Shown here: positions 41,001 through 52,000 of the stretch, piece by piece | Layout of the letters: each line of letters begins with the position of its first letter | Position numbering within the stretch: the stretch's first letter is position 1 | Assembly (NCBI GenBank): GCA_948144175.1 | Contig: CANXME010002160.1 | Coordinates: 744,001-808,000 of the forward strand | From: Closterium sp. NIES-65 | Taxonomy: Eukaryota; Streptophyta; Zygnematophyceae; Desmidiales; Closteriaceae | Length of the DNA: 64,000 nucleotides | Direction of reading: 5' to 3' | The notes under the pieces: generated by a model | Seen by the model: the letters and a program-made list of their open reading frames with translations, nothing else | Databases searched by the model: none | Told to the model about the DNA's origin: nothing | Position numbers and translations under genes: made by a program

Positions 41001-43755
41001 CTCCTGCAACGCATGCATCATGGCATGTACAATAGTTTGCACCAAGGCATGTACAATGGCATGCACCATGGCATGTACAATAGCATGCATCATGGCATGT
41101 ACAATAGCATGCATCATGGCATGAACAATAGCATGCATCATGGCATGTACAATAGCATGCACCATGGCATGTACAATAGCATGCATCATGGCATGTACAA
41201 TAGCATGCATCATGGCATGTACAATAGTTTGCACCATGGCATGTACAATAGCATGCACCATGGCATGTACAATAGCATGCACCATGGCATGTACAATAGC
41301 ATGCATCATGGCATGTACAATAGCATGCATCATGGCATGTACAATAGCATGCACCATGGCATGTACAGTAGCATGCATCATGGCATGAACAATAGCATGC
41401 ACCATGGCATGTACAGTAGCATGCATCATGGCATGTACAATAGCATGCCTCATGGCATGTACAATAGCATGCACCATGGCATGTACAATAGCATGCACCA
41501 TGGCATGTACAATAGTATGCACCATGGCATGTACAATAGCATGCACCATGGCATGTACAATAGCATGCACCATGCACCATGCACCATAGCATAGCATGCA
41601 GCAGCAGAAATCTAGACCCCATCATTCTTACTCTGGTGGCTTCTTGGTAACGAAATAAGCATCGACGACGATCAAATCAGGGTAGCCATTGTACTGAGAC
41701 CTTCCAATGGACCTGCATGGGGAGGCAGTGCAGAGGGTGGGAAAGGAAGCCAGGAAGGGAAAATACATGCACGCATCAGATTGTTGCGAACAGGAAGAAA
41801 GAGGAGCAGCAGTTGGGATGTGGAGCGAGCAATGTGCAACATGTCAACCCGGGATGCAAGCGATGCACGTGGCAGCAGGGCGGTGCAAAGAGGAGGATGA
41901 GGAGGAGGTTCAGGAAAGAGAGGATGGGAGGTACAGGTACTAGGTGAGTGCAGTGAGGCGTCTGAAGGTGGATGGGAGACTTCCAGTGAGGCCAGCAATG
42001 TCCGTTAGGTCACTGGCATGGCATGTGATGGAGATGACAAGGGGTTCACAAACAGATGAGGCTGAGTCTCCAACACTCCTAAACTGAAACGGAAGAGGTG
42101 AGTCGCTTCGAGCGGCTACTCGTTCTGAAATTAAACAAAACGGACAAACAAATTACAGGCATCCTTGTAATCTGAGCTGCCCCCCTCGCGAGCAAGACGA
42201 TGCGAAAATAAACCGAGCTGAGGCAGCAACTGCGAGTCATGGAAATGATGTCAGAGGTCCACTGGTGATCCCCGATCGATCCTAGGGAAGGGTTACAGGC
42301 ACGTTTGCCTGGGGGGTTATGGGCGCACTGACCCGCTACTGAAACAAGCCCTTTTATCCCAATGGTCTAGTGGTTGGGATTCTGAGATGGTATCCAGAGC
42401 GAAGGTCTCGGGTTCGAATCCCGGTGTATGCACTTCGGGCATCCCAGTGCGGGGGGGTGTCAGAGGTCCACTGGTGATCCCCGATCGATCCTAGGGAAGG
42501 GTTACAGGCACGTTTGCCTGGGGGGTTATGGGCGCACTGACCCGCTACTGAAACAAGCCCTTTTATCCCAATGGTCTAGTGGTTGGGATTCTGAGAAATG
42601 AAACCCCCTCTTACAGGTGCTGCAGATTCGTGGCATTGCCAATGGATTCAGGAATGGATCCACTTAATTCGGTGGCGTGCAAATCACTGTCATGGCATTG
42701 GCACGTGATTAAGGCAGGCAGGCCGACTTTGCATGAGAGAGAGTTAACACGGTGGGGACCGAATGAGTTAGAGTAAGGCATAGAGGGGGCTGGAAGGGCA
42801 GTTCAAGAGAGAGGAAACAGCAAGAGAGGTGAGTGAGACGGCACAAGGGTAGAGCAGAACAAAGGTGCGTACACAATTTCCAAGTGAGGCAACTGGCCAA
42901 GAAACTCCAGGCTTCCAGTGAAGGCACACCAAGGCATTTCCCTGCAGAGAGCCATGCAAGTGGGAAGGGTGGCTTTGAAAGAGGCGAACAACAAGATCAG
43001 TGAGCTTAGAAATCGTGCAAGGTGTCGCAGACATCGAAAAAAATCGCCAGCCAACGTTCTTTAGTCGTGGTTCAGTGCAACCTCAAGCACTCAATCTGAT
43101 GGCCCTTCAAGTACCCCTGCGGCCATTTCCTTACAAATGAACTGCAGCACTGACAGTTTCCGAAGCGCTTTGAGGGCTGTGATTGCTGACGGAACGACTC
43201 CATTTGGTATAGAGCGATCTTCCGGCTTCGACGTTTTGAACCTGCATCAATCAAAACCTTGACAAGTAAGTGGCTGGTCGCTCGGATGCCTGCCTGGTGG
43301 CATTGCAGCAGCAAGATCAGCAATGCCTGATCTGCACACCATGCAACGGCGTGCATGGTCATTTGAAAATAGGCAAGTTCACTCTACTATCTTTCCTGGT
43401 TGGTCCCACAACACAGCCACTCCGCCTTTGCAGGGCTGCTTTCTTCCATCATCCATCATGCCATCATCCATCATGCCATCATGCCATCATGCCATCATGC
43501 CAAACAAGCGTTCCTTCTGTGCAATGCTCTTCCATTCCCCTCTCTCCCCATCCTCACTTCCTCCTTCCTCCCTGCCTCGTGTCTCGTACTCATCCCAGAG
43601 CACACATGGAGGAGCTCACAGGGCGGTCACCATGCCGCGTGTGTTACATTCCAAATGACTGAACGAGTTGTCCTCCCATTCATCACAGAATACATCAGTC
43701 GAGCTGTACTGGGGCCATACACCCCATTCGATATTCAGGGCCAGCAGCGCTTGTA
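38040..43755 (-). CDS. LRR gene, minus strand: upstream block (LRR N-terminal domain plus nine LRR exons)
   Basis: Exons in transcript order: 43620-43755 (136 nt; LRR N-terminal cap QALLALNIEWGVW, CDEW, ECNTRGMVTA), 43155-43241 (GVVPSAITALKALRK), 42873-42941 (CAFTGSLEFLGQLPHLEI), 42615-42686 (ELSGSIPESIGNATNLQH), 41941-42012 (GLTGSLPSTFRRLTALT), 41632-41712 (IGRSQYNGYPDLIVVDAY), 39681-39776 ([20 protein letters not shown]), 38883-38951 (LRFLSVTHLPRWITSLPNLI), 38388-38468 (DVTGNFNVHRSALFPVERMA), 38040-38111 (GLNGFTGSIPSTISDLIALA). All have AG acceptors, GT donors and phase-2 borders; the cap exon starts in phase 1. Junction codons are Leu, Val or Asp, except 41941|41712, where TA+G makes a stop. 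No first exon with a signal peptide was found. Exon lengths and sequences parallel the plus-strand gene at 44857-49009. Likely a receptor-type LRR gene, possibly now a pseudogene. Confidence 0.8.
39334..39413 (-). pseudogene. Degenerate LRR exon with lost donor
   Basis: CAG acceptor at 39414-39416, then phase-2 LRR sequence ALMTLNLTAGELPSSLSALN. Where the donor should be (after 39348) the sequence is CACATC instead of GT. The next GTAAGC (before 39334) leaves the wrong phase. Skipping it keeps the gene frame intact. Confidence 0.55.
39810..39865 (-). repeat. Partial duplicate of the LRR exon 39681-39776
   Basis: Minus strand encodes [11 protein letters not shown], the same as the centre of the exon just downstream, with matching flanks. 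It has no usable splice sites. Confidence 0.65.
39885..40791. repeat. 22-bp minisatellite (about 41 units) in LRR-gene intron
   Basis: Tandem units starting CGACAGCAAGGG followed by GGAGAGAGGG, almost perfect. Variants: CGACGGC in four scattered units and CGACACC in one. The period is not a multiple of three and lacks stops, which creates long spurious frames on both strands. Confidence 0.96.
41011..41580. repeat. 24-bp minisatellite (about 24 units) in the same LRR-gene intron
   Basis: Units starting CATGGCATGTACAATAGC with ATGCAC or ATGCAT ends. Occasional TACAGTAGC and GAACAATAGC variants. Open on both strands because the period is a multiple of three. Confidence 0.95.
42249..42596 (+). 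repeat. 209-bp direct repeat with tRNA-like pol III boxes (possible SINE)
   Basis: A full unit (42249-42457) is followed directly by a truncated second copy (42458-42596), identical over 139 bp as read. The full unit ends with a tRNA-like segment (about 42352-42430) carrying a good A box TGGTCTAGTGG (42363-42373) and a perfect B box GGTTCGAATCC (42411-42421). The anticodon arm and acceptor stem do not fold properly, so it is not called as a tRNA gene. It lies in an intron of the minus-strand LRR gene. Confidence 0.7.
43436..43502. repeat. CCATCATG-type microsatellite in LRR-gene intron
   Basis: Short tandem CATCATCCATCATGC and CATCATGC units between the first two minus-strand LRR exons. Confidence 0.8.
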
Positions 43756-44856
43756 CTGGGGGCAGGTGGAGGGAGGTTGTTGGGGGGCGGAACGGCAAGA
43801 CGAACGGGATGACAATGGCTCGCCAACCGACCAACACTGTTGGGCGACTAGAAGTGGTCTCCTGGCAATCCATCTCTATGTGCCTATTTTCCGAGAAAGA
43901 TTAAGTGGCATTTGTGGCAACACGCATGGCAGAGCACGGCCCGTAATCAGAGGGATGGCGTGCTGCAGTCAGTACAAGAGAATAGCTGGGTTCATTGCGC
44001 TGCGCACATTCCAGTTTTTTTTGAAATATGTGGAAATGGTTGTTTGTGTGAGGGGGATGTGTCGCTATCAACAAAGGTGTTGAAATAAGTGCATGCTCAA
44101 CTTTTGCGTAGCATCCTGCTTCTTACCGGCAATCGTAACACGATCTCGGGTCATTCTTCGCCAAGAATGCCAAGACTCTTCGCTGTGGGCCGCCACCCCC
44201 TAATAAAATCACCATCCTAGTAAACTATTTGTACGCCCACTGCGGTTAACTTTGTTTCAACACGGTGCAGAGCGTTAAACGTCAAGAATACGTCCTGGAC
44301 CACGATACAAGAACTGTAAACCCATGAGAAAGTATGACCTAACGTCGCCCTAATGTTTGGGTTTATTGATCTTTTCCTTTCGGGTGGTGGTAGGTCATCC
44401 AAGTCAACAGCTTCCGTCATATCTGTTTAGGTGGGCGTCAGCTTGTTGGTGCACCTGAACAGAAATTCTGGGGAACAGCCCCGATAAGCATCCCCGCTCT
44501 GCGCAGCCCCCTCCCCCCCACCTTCCCTGTCCGGGTGCGGCGGGTCATACTTGCTCATAGTTAGTTTGACGCGGTTCAAAACGGTTAGCCACGTTTCGGG
44601 ACGGCCTTCGTTTTAACCGCTTCAGACCGCTTTTTAGAACCAAATTAACCTTTTGACTAATTGCATACCAACGAAAACCCGAAGACCCAACCCAACAACT
44701 AGTCAGTAGCAGTTGTAGGTCACACAAAAATTCCCTCTCCTCGTTACTTCTCCTTTCTCCCATCCTTCCCAGTCGCGACTCGCGGGATCCGCGACCAACG
44801 AGCAACTTTCGCACTGCAAAAACCTTCCTCTCGGCTTTCGCACTCCAGCATTGATC
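43756..44856. promoter_or_regulatory. Divergent intergenic region between the two LRR genes
   Basis: About 1.1 kb between the LRR cap exon on the minus strand and the ATG of the plus-strand gene. It should hold the plus-gene promoter and the missing first exon and promoter of the minus gene. No clear TATA box or signal-peptide exon on the minus strand was found. The stretch 44545-44700 is rich in AACCG/CGGTT-type motifs. Confidence 0.4.
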
Positions 44857-47800
44857 ATGTCGCGAAACTCGCCACTTACGATGGCCCCTCGCCACGCACA
44901 CCGCTATATGCGCTGCATCATGCTCCTGCTCCTCGTGCTTCTCTCTCCCTTCACAGCCAGTGGTACCACTGTCACTGCCGCTACCACCACCACCATTCTG
45001 CAAGGCGGCCGCACTAGCAGCATTCTCGCAACCAACGGCCCATCGCGCCGCGGCCCGTCGCGAGCTTCGCCGCCGCCGGCGGCGCTCGTCGCGGCGGGCC
45101 GTCGTCCGTCCTCCGCGCGTCGCCAACTAGAAGCCGCATCGACAGAACGAGACCAGGCGGAGCGCGTCAAGCTCGCGCCCTCACAGTGTGAGTCCGACTC
45201 AGCGACAGACAGCTACCCTCACGGCACTCCGACTCTGATAGTACCAGACCGTCTAATACGTGACGTACTATTGTTGAGCTACGGGCCTTTCGAGGCGTCT
45301 TAGGAGCCATCTCTATGGGCACAGCGCGTGTCAGATTCCAGCAGGCAGTTGGAGGGCCGAAACTGTCGCCTAAGCCTCGCAGTGTGAGGACGACTCATTA
45401 GCCCTTGCCAGCTCACCACGTGCGACCAGCTGCGGGGATACATGGGTAGCAGCTGTCCAGCACGGCGCTTTCGGCGTGTGCCGTTCCCTGCTTAAGCTCC
45501 TGCGTACCCTCAACTAAGAGCCACGTCTGTTTGTGGAGTGAAGTGATTCCATTCCAGCGAAACAAGGGGATGCAATGTCACGCAGCCCCAGTCGCACGGC
45601 TCAGTTGCCCAATGCATGAGCGTCCCACGCGGTGCTGCTGTTGCTGCCGCCTCCCAGACTCACCTCCCCTCCCCTCCTCCTTCGTTGCCCCCGTGCCTTC
45701 CCCGCACCCCTCCGGCGGGCCTGGCAGTGCAAGCGCTGCTGGCGCTGGAGCGGGAGTGGCAGGCGTGGGAGTGGGCGGAGGGGAACGGCCCGTCCGGCAA
45801 GGCGTGGTGGTGCGACGCGTGGAACAGCAACATCGACCTCAGCGTGACGTGTGACGCGCACGGCATGGTCACTGACTTGTGAGCCCTGCCTGCTCGCCCT
45901 GGGATGATGTTGTGCTCCCCGGCGCATGGGGAAGGGCGGGAGGGAGTGGTGGGGATGAAGGGATCGGGTTGTGATGCTCGTTTCTTCCTTGCAGTGTGCA
46001 AGAGCAATGTGGGTGGGGATGAAGGTGGGTCGGAAGATGCGGGATATGGAAGATAAAGGTGTGATGGGATGTTAGGGCAAGAGGTGGTGAATATATAGGT
46101 GTGGATATATTGGGTGAGGCCCCGGAGTGGTGCAAACCCGGGAGGTCCCATGTGTGTGTGTGCACTTGTTTGTGATGTGTCCACATGAGCGTGAAACCTT
46201 GCAAGCAACCTCAGGCAGAGTGCACGCGTGCATGCAGCTCTATCCGTTCCAAGTCTCCGTGCAACAGAAATCCCCTCCACCTGCTGCTGCCATGCCATGC
46301 CATGCCATGCAGGATCGGCGGGGATCCAGATGTACCGTTCGCGTTTGGGACATTGCCGTCGGACATCACAGCCTTCACCGCCCTCCACACCCTGTCAGTC
46401 ACTGCACACCCTGTCAGTCACTCCACACCGTGCCATCATGAGTCCTAAAGGCCGATGATGTGATCGAAGTCGGGGCTGTGCTGTTCCGGCAACCGCCTCC
46501 ATGCTTGTCCCCCCCTACCCCCCTGTTGACCATGCTGCGTGTGTGCTTGTTTACATCCTCCTCACCCTGCCTCCCTCGCCCCATATGGCATATTTTCATG
46601 CAGATATCACCATCCAAATGTCATGTTAGCTCACGCCATACCACACTCACTCACATACACATTCACACGTGCGCATACACGCAGTCACACACACACGCGC
46701 GCCCGCGCATGCACACACACACACAAACTCACTCACGCACGCACGCACGCATGTACGCACGCGCGCGCGCACACAAACACACACCATGAGCATGTTCATC
46801 GCAAAGCCAGCATGCCCTCTGCTTGCAGCGCATCCCTGGCACACGCAGGTCATCAGCTCTTCTCCTCGCTGCCTGCTGCCCGACCGCCCTCCCATCGCCC
46901 ACGCCTCCTCTGCAGGGACTTCCGGTGGTGGGGATTATCCGGCAACCTGGAAATGCTCGGCCACTTCCCCCGCCTGCAATACGTGTACGCTTCACCTCTC
47001 CTGCCTGCATCGTCGTCACCCTTTCTGCCCTCATTCATCCACTGAACTCGCTGTTTGTCTCAACTCACATTTGGTCTAAATCATACAGGGCCGTACCTCC
47101 TTTGCCTTCAGCCTCTGTTGTCCGCATTCATCCCTCCGGGTTTCACGGTCCACCCCTCCTCCGCCATGCTCTCACCCGCACTATCTCACATGCAGCCTCT
47201 ACCTACCCCACCCACCACCCCTCTCGCCCACCACGGACCATGGCAGAGACCTGCGCTTCACTGGATTTGAAGGGGAAATCCCTGCGTCCATCGGCAATGC
47301 CACCGCTCTCCAGCACCTGTGAGAGTGCTTTCAAGCCCTCACCCTGGATTGGTGGGGGTGAGGCTCAGCAGGGTTGCTGGCTGGGTGCGCGGAGGGGAGG
47401 GGAGGGGAGAATGACGGAGTTGGGCAGGGGGGTTTGGCAATGCGGATGTGACGAGAAGATCACGAGTGCACGTGGGGACGGACGTAATGAACTGGACTGC
47501 TCTCGCCTTCATGCCCACCTTTGCTTCTCCCACTGCCCTCTCTTGTACCGTGAGAACGGAAATTGCTCAATTTTTCCTAGCTTCACCCTAACACCCCCTC
47601 CCCCCTAGAAAGAAAAGAAAGGAAGATTGTGTCACACACATGTGTTTGTGTGCCTGCAATTGTTTACACACTGATGCATGTTCAAATTTGTGAGCTTCCG
47701 TCCCTGTGTGGTTGTGCATGCATGCTGATTCCTCCCTACCCCAGTGATTTATCAGGCATCAGCATCGCGGGACGGCTTCCCTCAACCTTCAGTCGCCTCA

Positions 47801-49009
47801 CTGCACTCACCTTCCTGTACCCCCGCACTCTCCCACCACCCGAACGATGCACATGCAAACACGTGTTGTAGTCGAGTAGTTGTTGCGTTTTTGGTCCGAT
47901 GATCCAATGTCGACAGCTACGAGTCAAGTCTCTCCACAGCGGGATCCTGCTGCCTGGAGCTAGTTTGCAAACAGTGATACGTTCGTTCGTGTGAAGGGAT
48001 GGTTCTAATGCACTGCACTGTGGGTGGCGCCAGGACGTCACACACATGCCTCTACCTCCTGAGTGGACTCAAAGGCAGCTCCTCTCCTGCACGCGCCTCC
48101 CTCCCTCGCGCACTGCAGGTCCGTTGGCGATCCAATGTACCTGTGGCCCGGGGACTACACATGGCTCAATGACTTCCAGCAAGATGACCCCACTGAGTGA
48201 GATGAGACTCACGGGCCACCTGCACCTCGCATTCCACTGCATTCCATGCCAGGGAACGGCATGCCATGGCATGCCATGGCATGGCGTGGCATGGCGTGGC
48301 ATGGCATGGCATGGCATGGCATGGCATGGCATGGCATGGCATGGCATGGCATGGCATGGCATGGCATGGCATGGCAGGCGTGATATGGTTTGGCATGGCA
48401 TGGCATGGCATGGCATGGCATGGCATGGCATGGCATGGCATGGCATGGCATGGCAATGCATGGCATGGCATGGCATGGCATGGCAATGCATGCACGCAGA
48501 CTGCTGCCTTTTCTCCTGTGGCGATGCTGCCCCTGCAGTCAGAGGAGGTCCCGTGCGCACGTGCTATCAGCTGACGCTGTGAGCGCACGCATGGTTTGTC
48601 ATGCCATGCATGCCATGCCACGGCATGCCCACTGCTGCTGCTGCTGCTCTGCTCCCTGCTGTGATTTCTGCTTCTGTGCCGCCCGATATACTTGTATTGT
48701 ATCCCCATTCCCGCCTGTTGCTCCTTTGAATGCCGTGCGCCGATGCAGTGCGTGCGCTGTCATTGCGGCTGCTGCACCCCTGCCTACCAGCCGTGTCACA
48801 CATACATGCAGCCTGCCACTTCTGGGTGCTGACGTCACAGTCCATCATGGCCCACGTGAAAATCACGCTCCTCTGTCACCCTTGGCTCTGCTGTGTGCCC
48901 TCCATCACACCAGCATTCTCTCCATTACAGCTACCTATAAGACTCCTGTGCTGCAAGGCCCCATGGCCGACCTCTCCTCTCTCGCCCCGCTCACTCGCCT
49001 CCAGCACCT
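44857..49009 (+). CDS. LRR gene, plus strand (signal peptide, LRR cap, LRR exons), 3' end beyond window
   Basis: Exons: 44857-45187 (ATG at 44857 or 44881; signal peptide [20 protein letters not shown], then Ser/Arg-rich; ends phase 1 at GTGAGT); 45728-45878 (cap [35 protein letters not shown]); 46313-46393 ([16 protein letters not shown]); 46916-46984 ([17 protein letters not shown]); 47247-47318 ([17 protein letters not shown]); 47745-47816 ([19 protein letters not shown]); 48119-48196 ([19 protein letters not shown]); 48914-49009 ([20 protein letters not shown]). All borders after the first are phase 2 with AG/GT sites, no stop, and Leu, Val or Asp at the joins. The product should be secreted or membrane-anchored outside the cell. 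No transmembrane or kinase part is reached, so receptor-like protein and receptor kinase cannot be told apart. After 49009 (donor GTATGC) the gene enters the 17-bp array. Confidence 0.8.
46641..46785. repeat. CA/CACG-rich microsatellite in plus LRR-gene intron
   Basis: Alternating purine-pyrimidine CACACA, CGCGCG and GCACGCACGC runs between the exons at 46393 and 46916. Confidence 0.85.
48260..48490. repeat. ATGGC pentanucleotide array in plus LRR-gene intron
   Basis: About 40 units of ATGGC with a GTGGC variant near the start, one interruption (48376-48391) and two AATGC units near the end. It lies between the exons at 48196 and 48914. Frames through it encode only a short Gly-Met-Ala-Trp-His repeat. 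Confidence 0.95.
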
Positions 49010-49080
49010 GTATGCCCCTCTTCCCCTCCCCCTTCACTCATCCCTCTCCGCCTTCCCCTCTCGCTCTGCCAACACTTGAC

Positions 49081-52000
49081 AAGCACACTGGCTTGGAAAG
49101 CACACTGCCTTGGGAAGCACACTAGCTCGGGAAGCACACTGCCTTGGGAAGCACACTGCCTTGGGAAGCACACTGGCTTGGGAAGCACACTGGCTTGGGA
49201 AGCACACTGGCTTGGAAAGCACACTGCCTTGGGAAGCACACTAGCTCGGGAAGCACACTGCCTTGGGAAGCACACTGCCTTGGGAAGCACACTGGCTTGG
49301 GAAGCACACTGGCTTGGGAAGCACACTGGCTTGGGAAGCACACTGGCTTGGGAAGCACACTGGCTTGGGAAGCACACTGGCTTGGGAAGAACACTGGCTT
49401 GGGAAGCACACTGACTTGGGAAGCACACTGGCTTGAGAAGCACACTGGCTTGGGAAGCACACTGGCTTGGGAAGCACACTGGCTTGGGAAGCACACTGGC
49501 TTGGGAAGCACACTGGCTTGGGAAGCACACTGGCTTGGGAAGCACACTGGCTTGGGAAGCACACTGGCTTGGGAAGCACACTGGCTTGGGAAGCACACTG
49601 GCTTGGGAAGCACACTGGCTTGGGAAGCACACTGGCTTGGGAAGCACACTGGCTTGAGAAGCACACTGGCTTGGGAAGCACACTGGCTTGGGAAGCACAC
49701 TGGCTTGGGAAGCACACTGGCTTGGGAAGCACACTGGCTTGGGAAGCACACTGGCTTGGGAAGCACACTGGCTTGGGAAGCACACTGGCTTGGGAAGCAC
49801 ACTGGCTTGGGAAGCACACTGGCTTGGGAAGCACACTGGCTTGGGAAGCACACTGGCTTGGGAAGCACACTGGCTTGGGAAGCACACTGCCTTGGGAAGC
49901 ACACTGCCTTGGGAAGCACACTGGCTTGGGAAGCACACTGGCTTGGGAAGCACACTGGCTTGGGAAGCACACTGCCTTGGGAAGCACACTGCCTTGGGAA
50001 GCACACTGGCTTGAGAAGCACACTTGCCTGGGAAGCACACTGGCTTGGGAAGCACACTGGCTTGGGAAGCACACTGGCTTGGGAAGCACACTGGCTTGGG
50101 AAGCACACTGGCTTGGGAAGCACACTGGCTTGGGAAGAACACTGGCTTGGGAAGCACACTGACTTGGGAAGCACACTGCCTTGGGAAGCACACTGGCTTG
50201 GGAAGCACACTGGCTTGGGAAGCACACTGGCTTGGGAAGCACACTGGCTTGGGAAGCACACTGGCTTGGGAAGCACACTGGCTTGAGAAGCACACTGGCT
50301 TGGGAAGCACACTGGCTTGGGAAGCACACTGGCTTGGGAAGCACACTGCCTTGGGAAGCACACTGCCTTGGGAAGCACACTGCCTTGGGAAGCACACTGC
50401 CTTGGGAAGCACACTGGCTTGAGACGCACACTGGCCTGGGAAGCACACTGGCTTGGGAAGCACACTGGCTTGGGAAGCACACTGGCTTGGGAAGCACACT
50501 GGCTTGGGAAGCACACTGGCTTGGGAAGCACACTGGCTTGGGAAGCACACTGGCTTGGGAAGCACACTGGCTTGGGAAGCACACTGGCTTGGGAAGCACA
50601 CTGGCTTGGGAAGCACACTGGCTTGGGAAGCACACTGGCTTGGGAAGCACACTGCCTTGGGAAGCACACTGCCTTGGGAAGCACACTGGCTTGAGAAGCA
50701 CACTGGCCTGGGAAGCACACTGGCTTGGGAAGCACACTGGCTTGGGAAGCACACTGGCTTGGGAAGCACACTGGCTTGGGAAGCACACTGGCTTGGGAAG
50801 CACACTGGCTTGGGAAGAACACTGGCTTGGGAAGCACACTGACTTGGGAAGCACACTGCCTTGGGAAGCACACTGGCTTGGGAAGCACACTGGCTTGGGA
50901 AGCACACTGGCTTGGAAAGCACACTGCCTTGGGAAGCACACTAGCTCGGGAAGCACACTGCCTTGGGAAGCACACTGCCTTGGGAAGCACACTGGCTTGG
51001 GAAGCACACTGGCTTGGGAAGCACACTGGCTTGGGAAGCACACTGGCTTGGGAAGCACACTGGCTTGGGAAGCACACTGGCTTGGGAAGAACACTGGCTT
51101 GGGAAGCACACTGACTTGGGAAGCACACTGGCTTGAGAAGCACACTGGCTTGGGAAGCACACTGGCTTGGGAAGCACACTGGCTTGGGAAGCACACTGGC
51201 TTGGGAAGCACACTGGCTTGGGAAGCACACTGGCTTGGGAAGCACACTGGCTTGGGAAGCACACTGGCTTGGGAAGCACACTGGCTTGGGAAGCACACTG
51301 GCTTGGGAAGCACACTGGCTTGGGAAGCACACTGGCTTGGGAAGCACACTGGCTTGAGAAGCACACTGGCTTGGGAAGCACACTGGCTTGGGAAGCACAC
51401 TGGCTTGGGAAGCACACTGGCTTGGGAAGCACACTGGCTTGGGAAGCACACTGGCTTGGGAAGCACACTGGCTTGGGAAGCACACTGGCTTGGGAAGCAC
51501 ACTGGCTTGGGAAGCACACTGGCTTGGGAAGCACACTGGCTTGGGAAGCACACTGGCTTGGGAAGCACACTGGCTTGGGAAGCACACTGGCTTGGGAAGC
51601 ACACTGCCTTGGGAAGCACACTGCCTTGGGAAGCACACTGGCTTGGGAAGCACACTGGCTTGGGAAGCACACTGGCTTGGGAAGCACACTGCCTTGGGAA
51701 GCACACTGCCTTGGGAAGCACACTGGCTTGAGAAGCACACTTGCCTGGGAAGCACACTGGCTTGGGAAGCACACTGGCTTGGGAAGCACACTGGCTTGGG
51801 AAGCACACTGGCTTGGGAAGCACACTGGCTTGGGAAGCACACTGGCTTGGGAAGAACACTGGCTTGGGAAGCACACTGACTTGGGAAGCACACTGCCTTG
51901 GGAAGCACACTGGCTTGGGAAGCACACTGGCTTGGGAAGCACACTGGCTTGGGAAGCACACTGGCTTGGGAAGCACACTGGCTTGGGAAGCACACTGGCT

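Noticed and set aside
39212..41014. 600-codon minus-strand frame
   Set aside because: Mostly the 22-bp minisatellite read through; only the embedded LRR exon 39681-39776 is supported.
40992..41597. 200-codon frames on both strands encoding His/Met-rich repeats
   Set aside because: Product of the 24-bp repeat, whose period is a multiple of three; no start context or flanking coding sequence.
42352..42430. Functional tRNA gene
   Set aside because: A and B boxes are good, but the acceptor stem and anticodon arm do not fold and the sequence is part of a duplicated 209-bp repeat.
48538..48577. Extra exon of the plus LRR gene (CAG acceptor, GTGAGC donor)
   Set aside because: Length gives the wrong phase for the next exon and it shows no LRR residues.
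48046..48582. 178-codon frame with Met-Ala-Trp-His repeats
   Set aside because: ATGGC pentanucleotide array in an LRR-gene intron.
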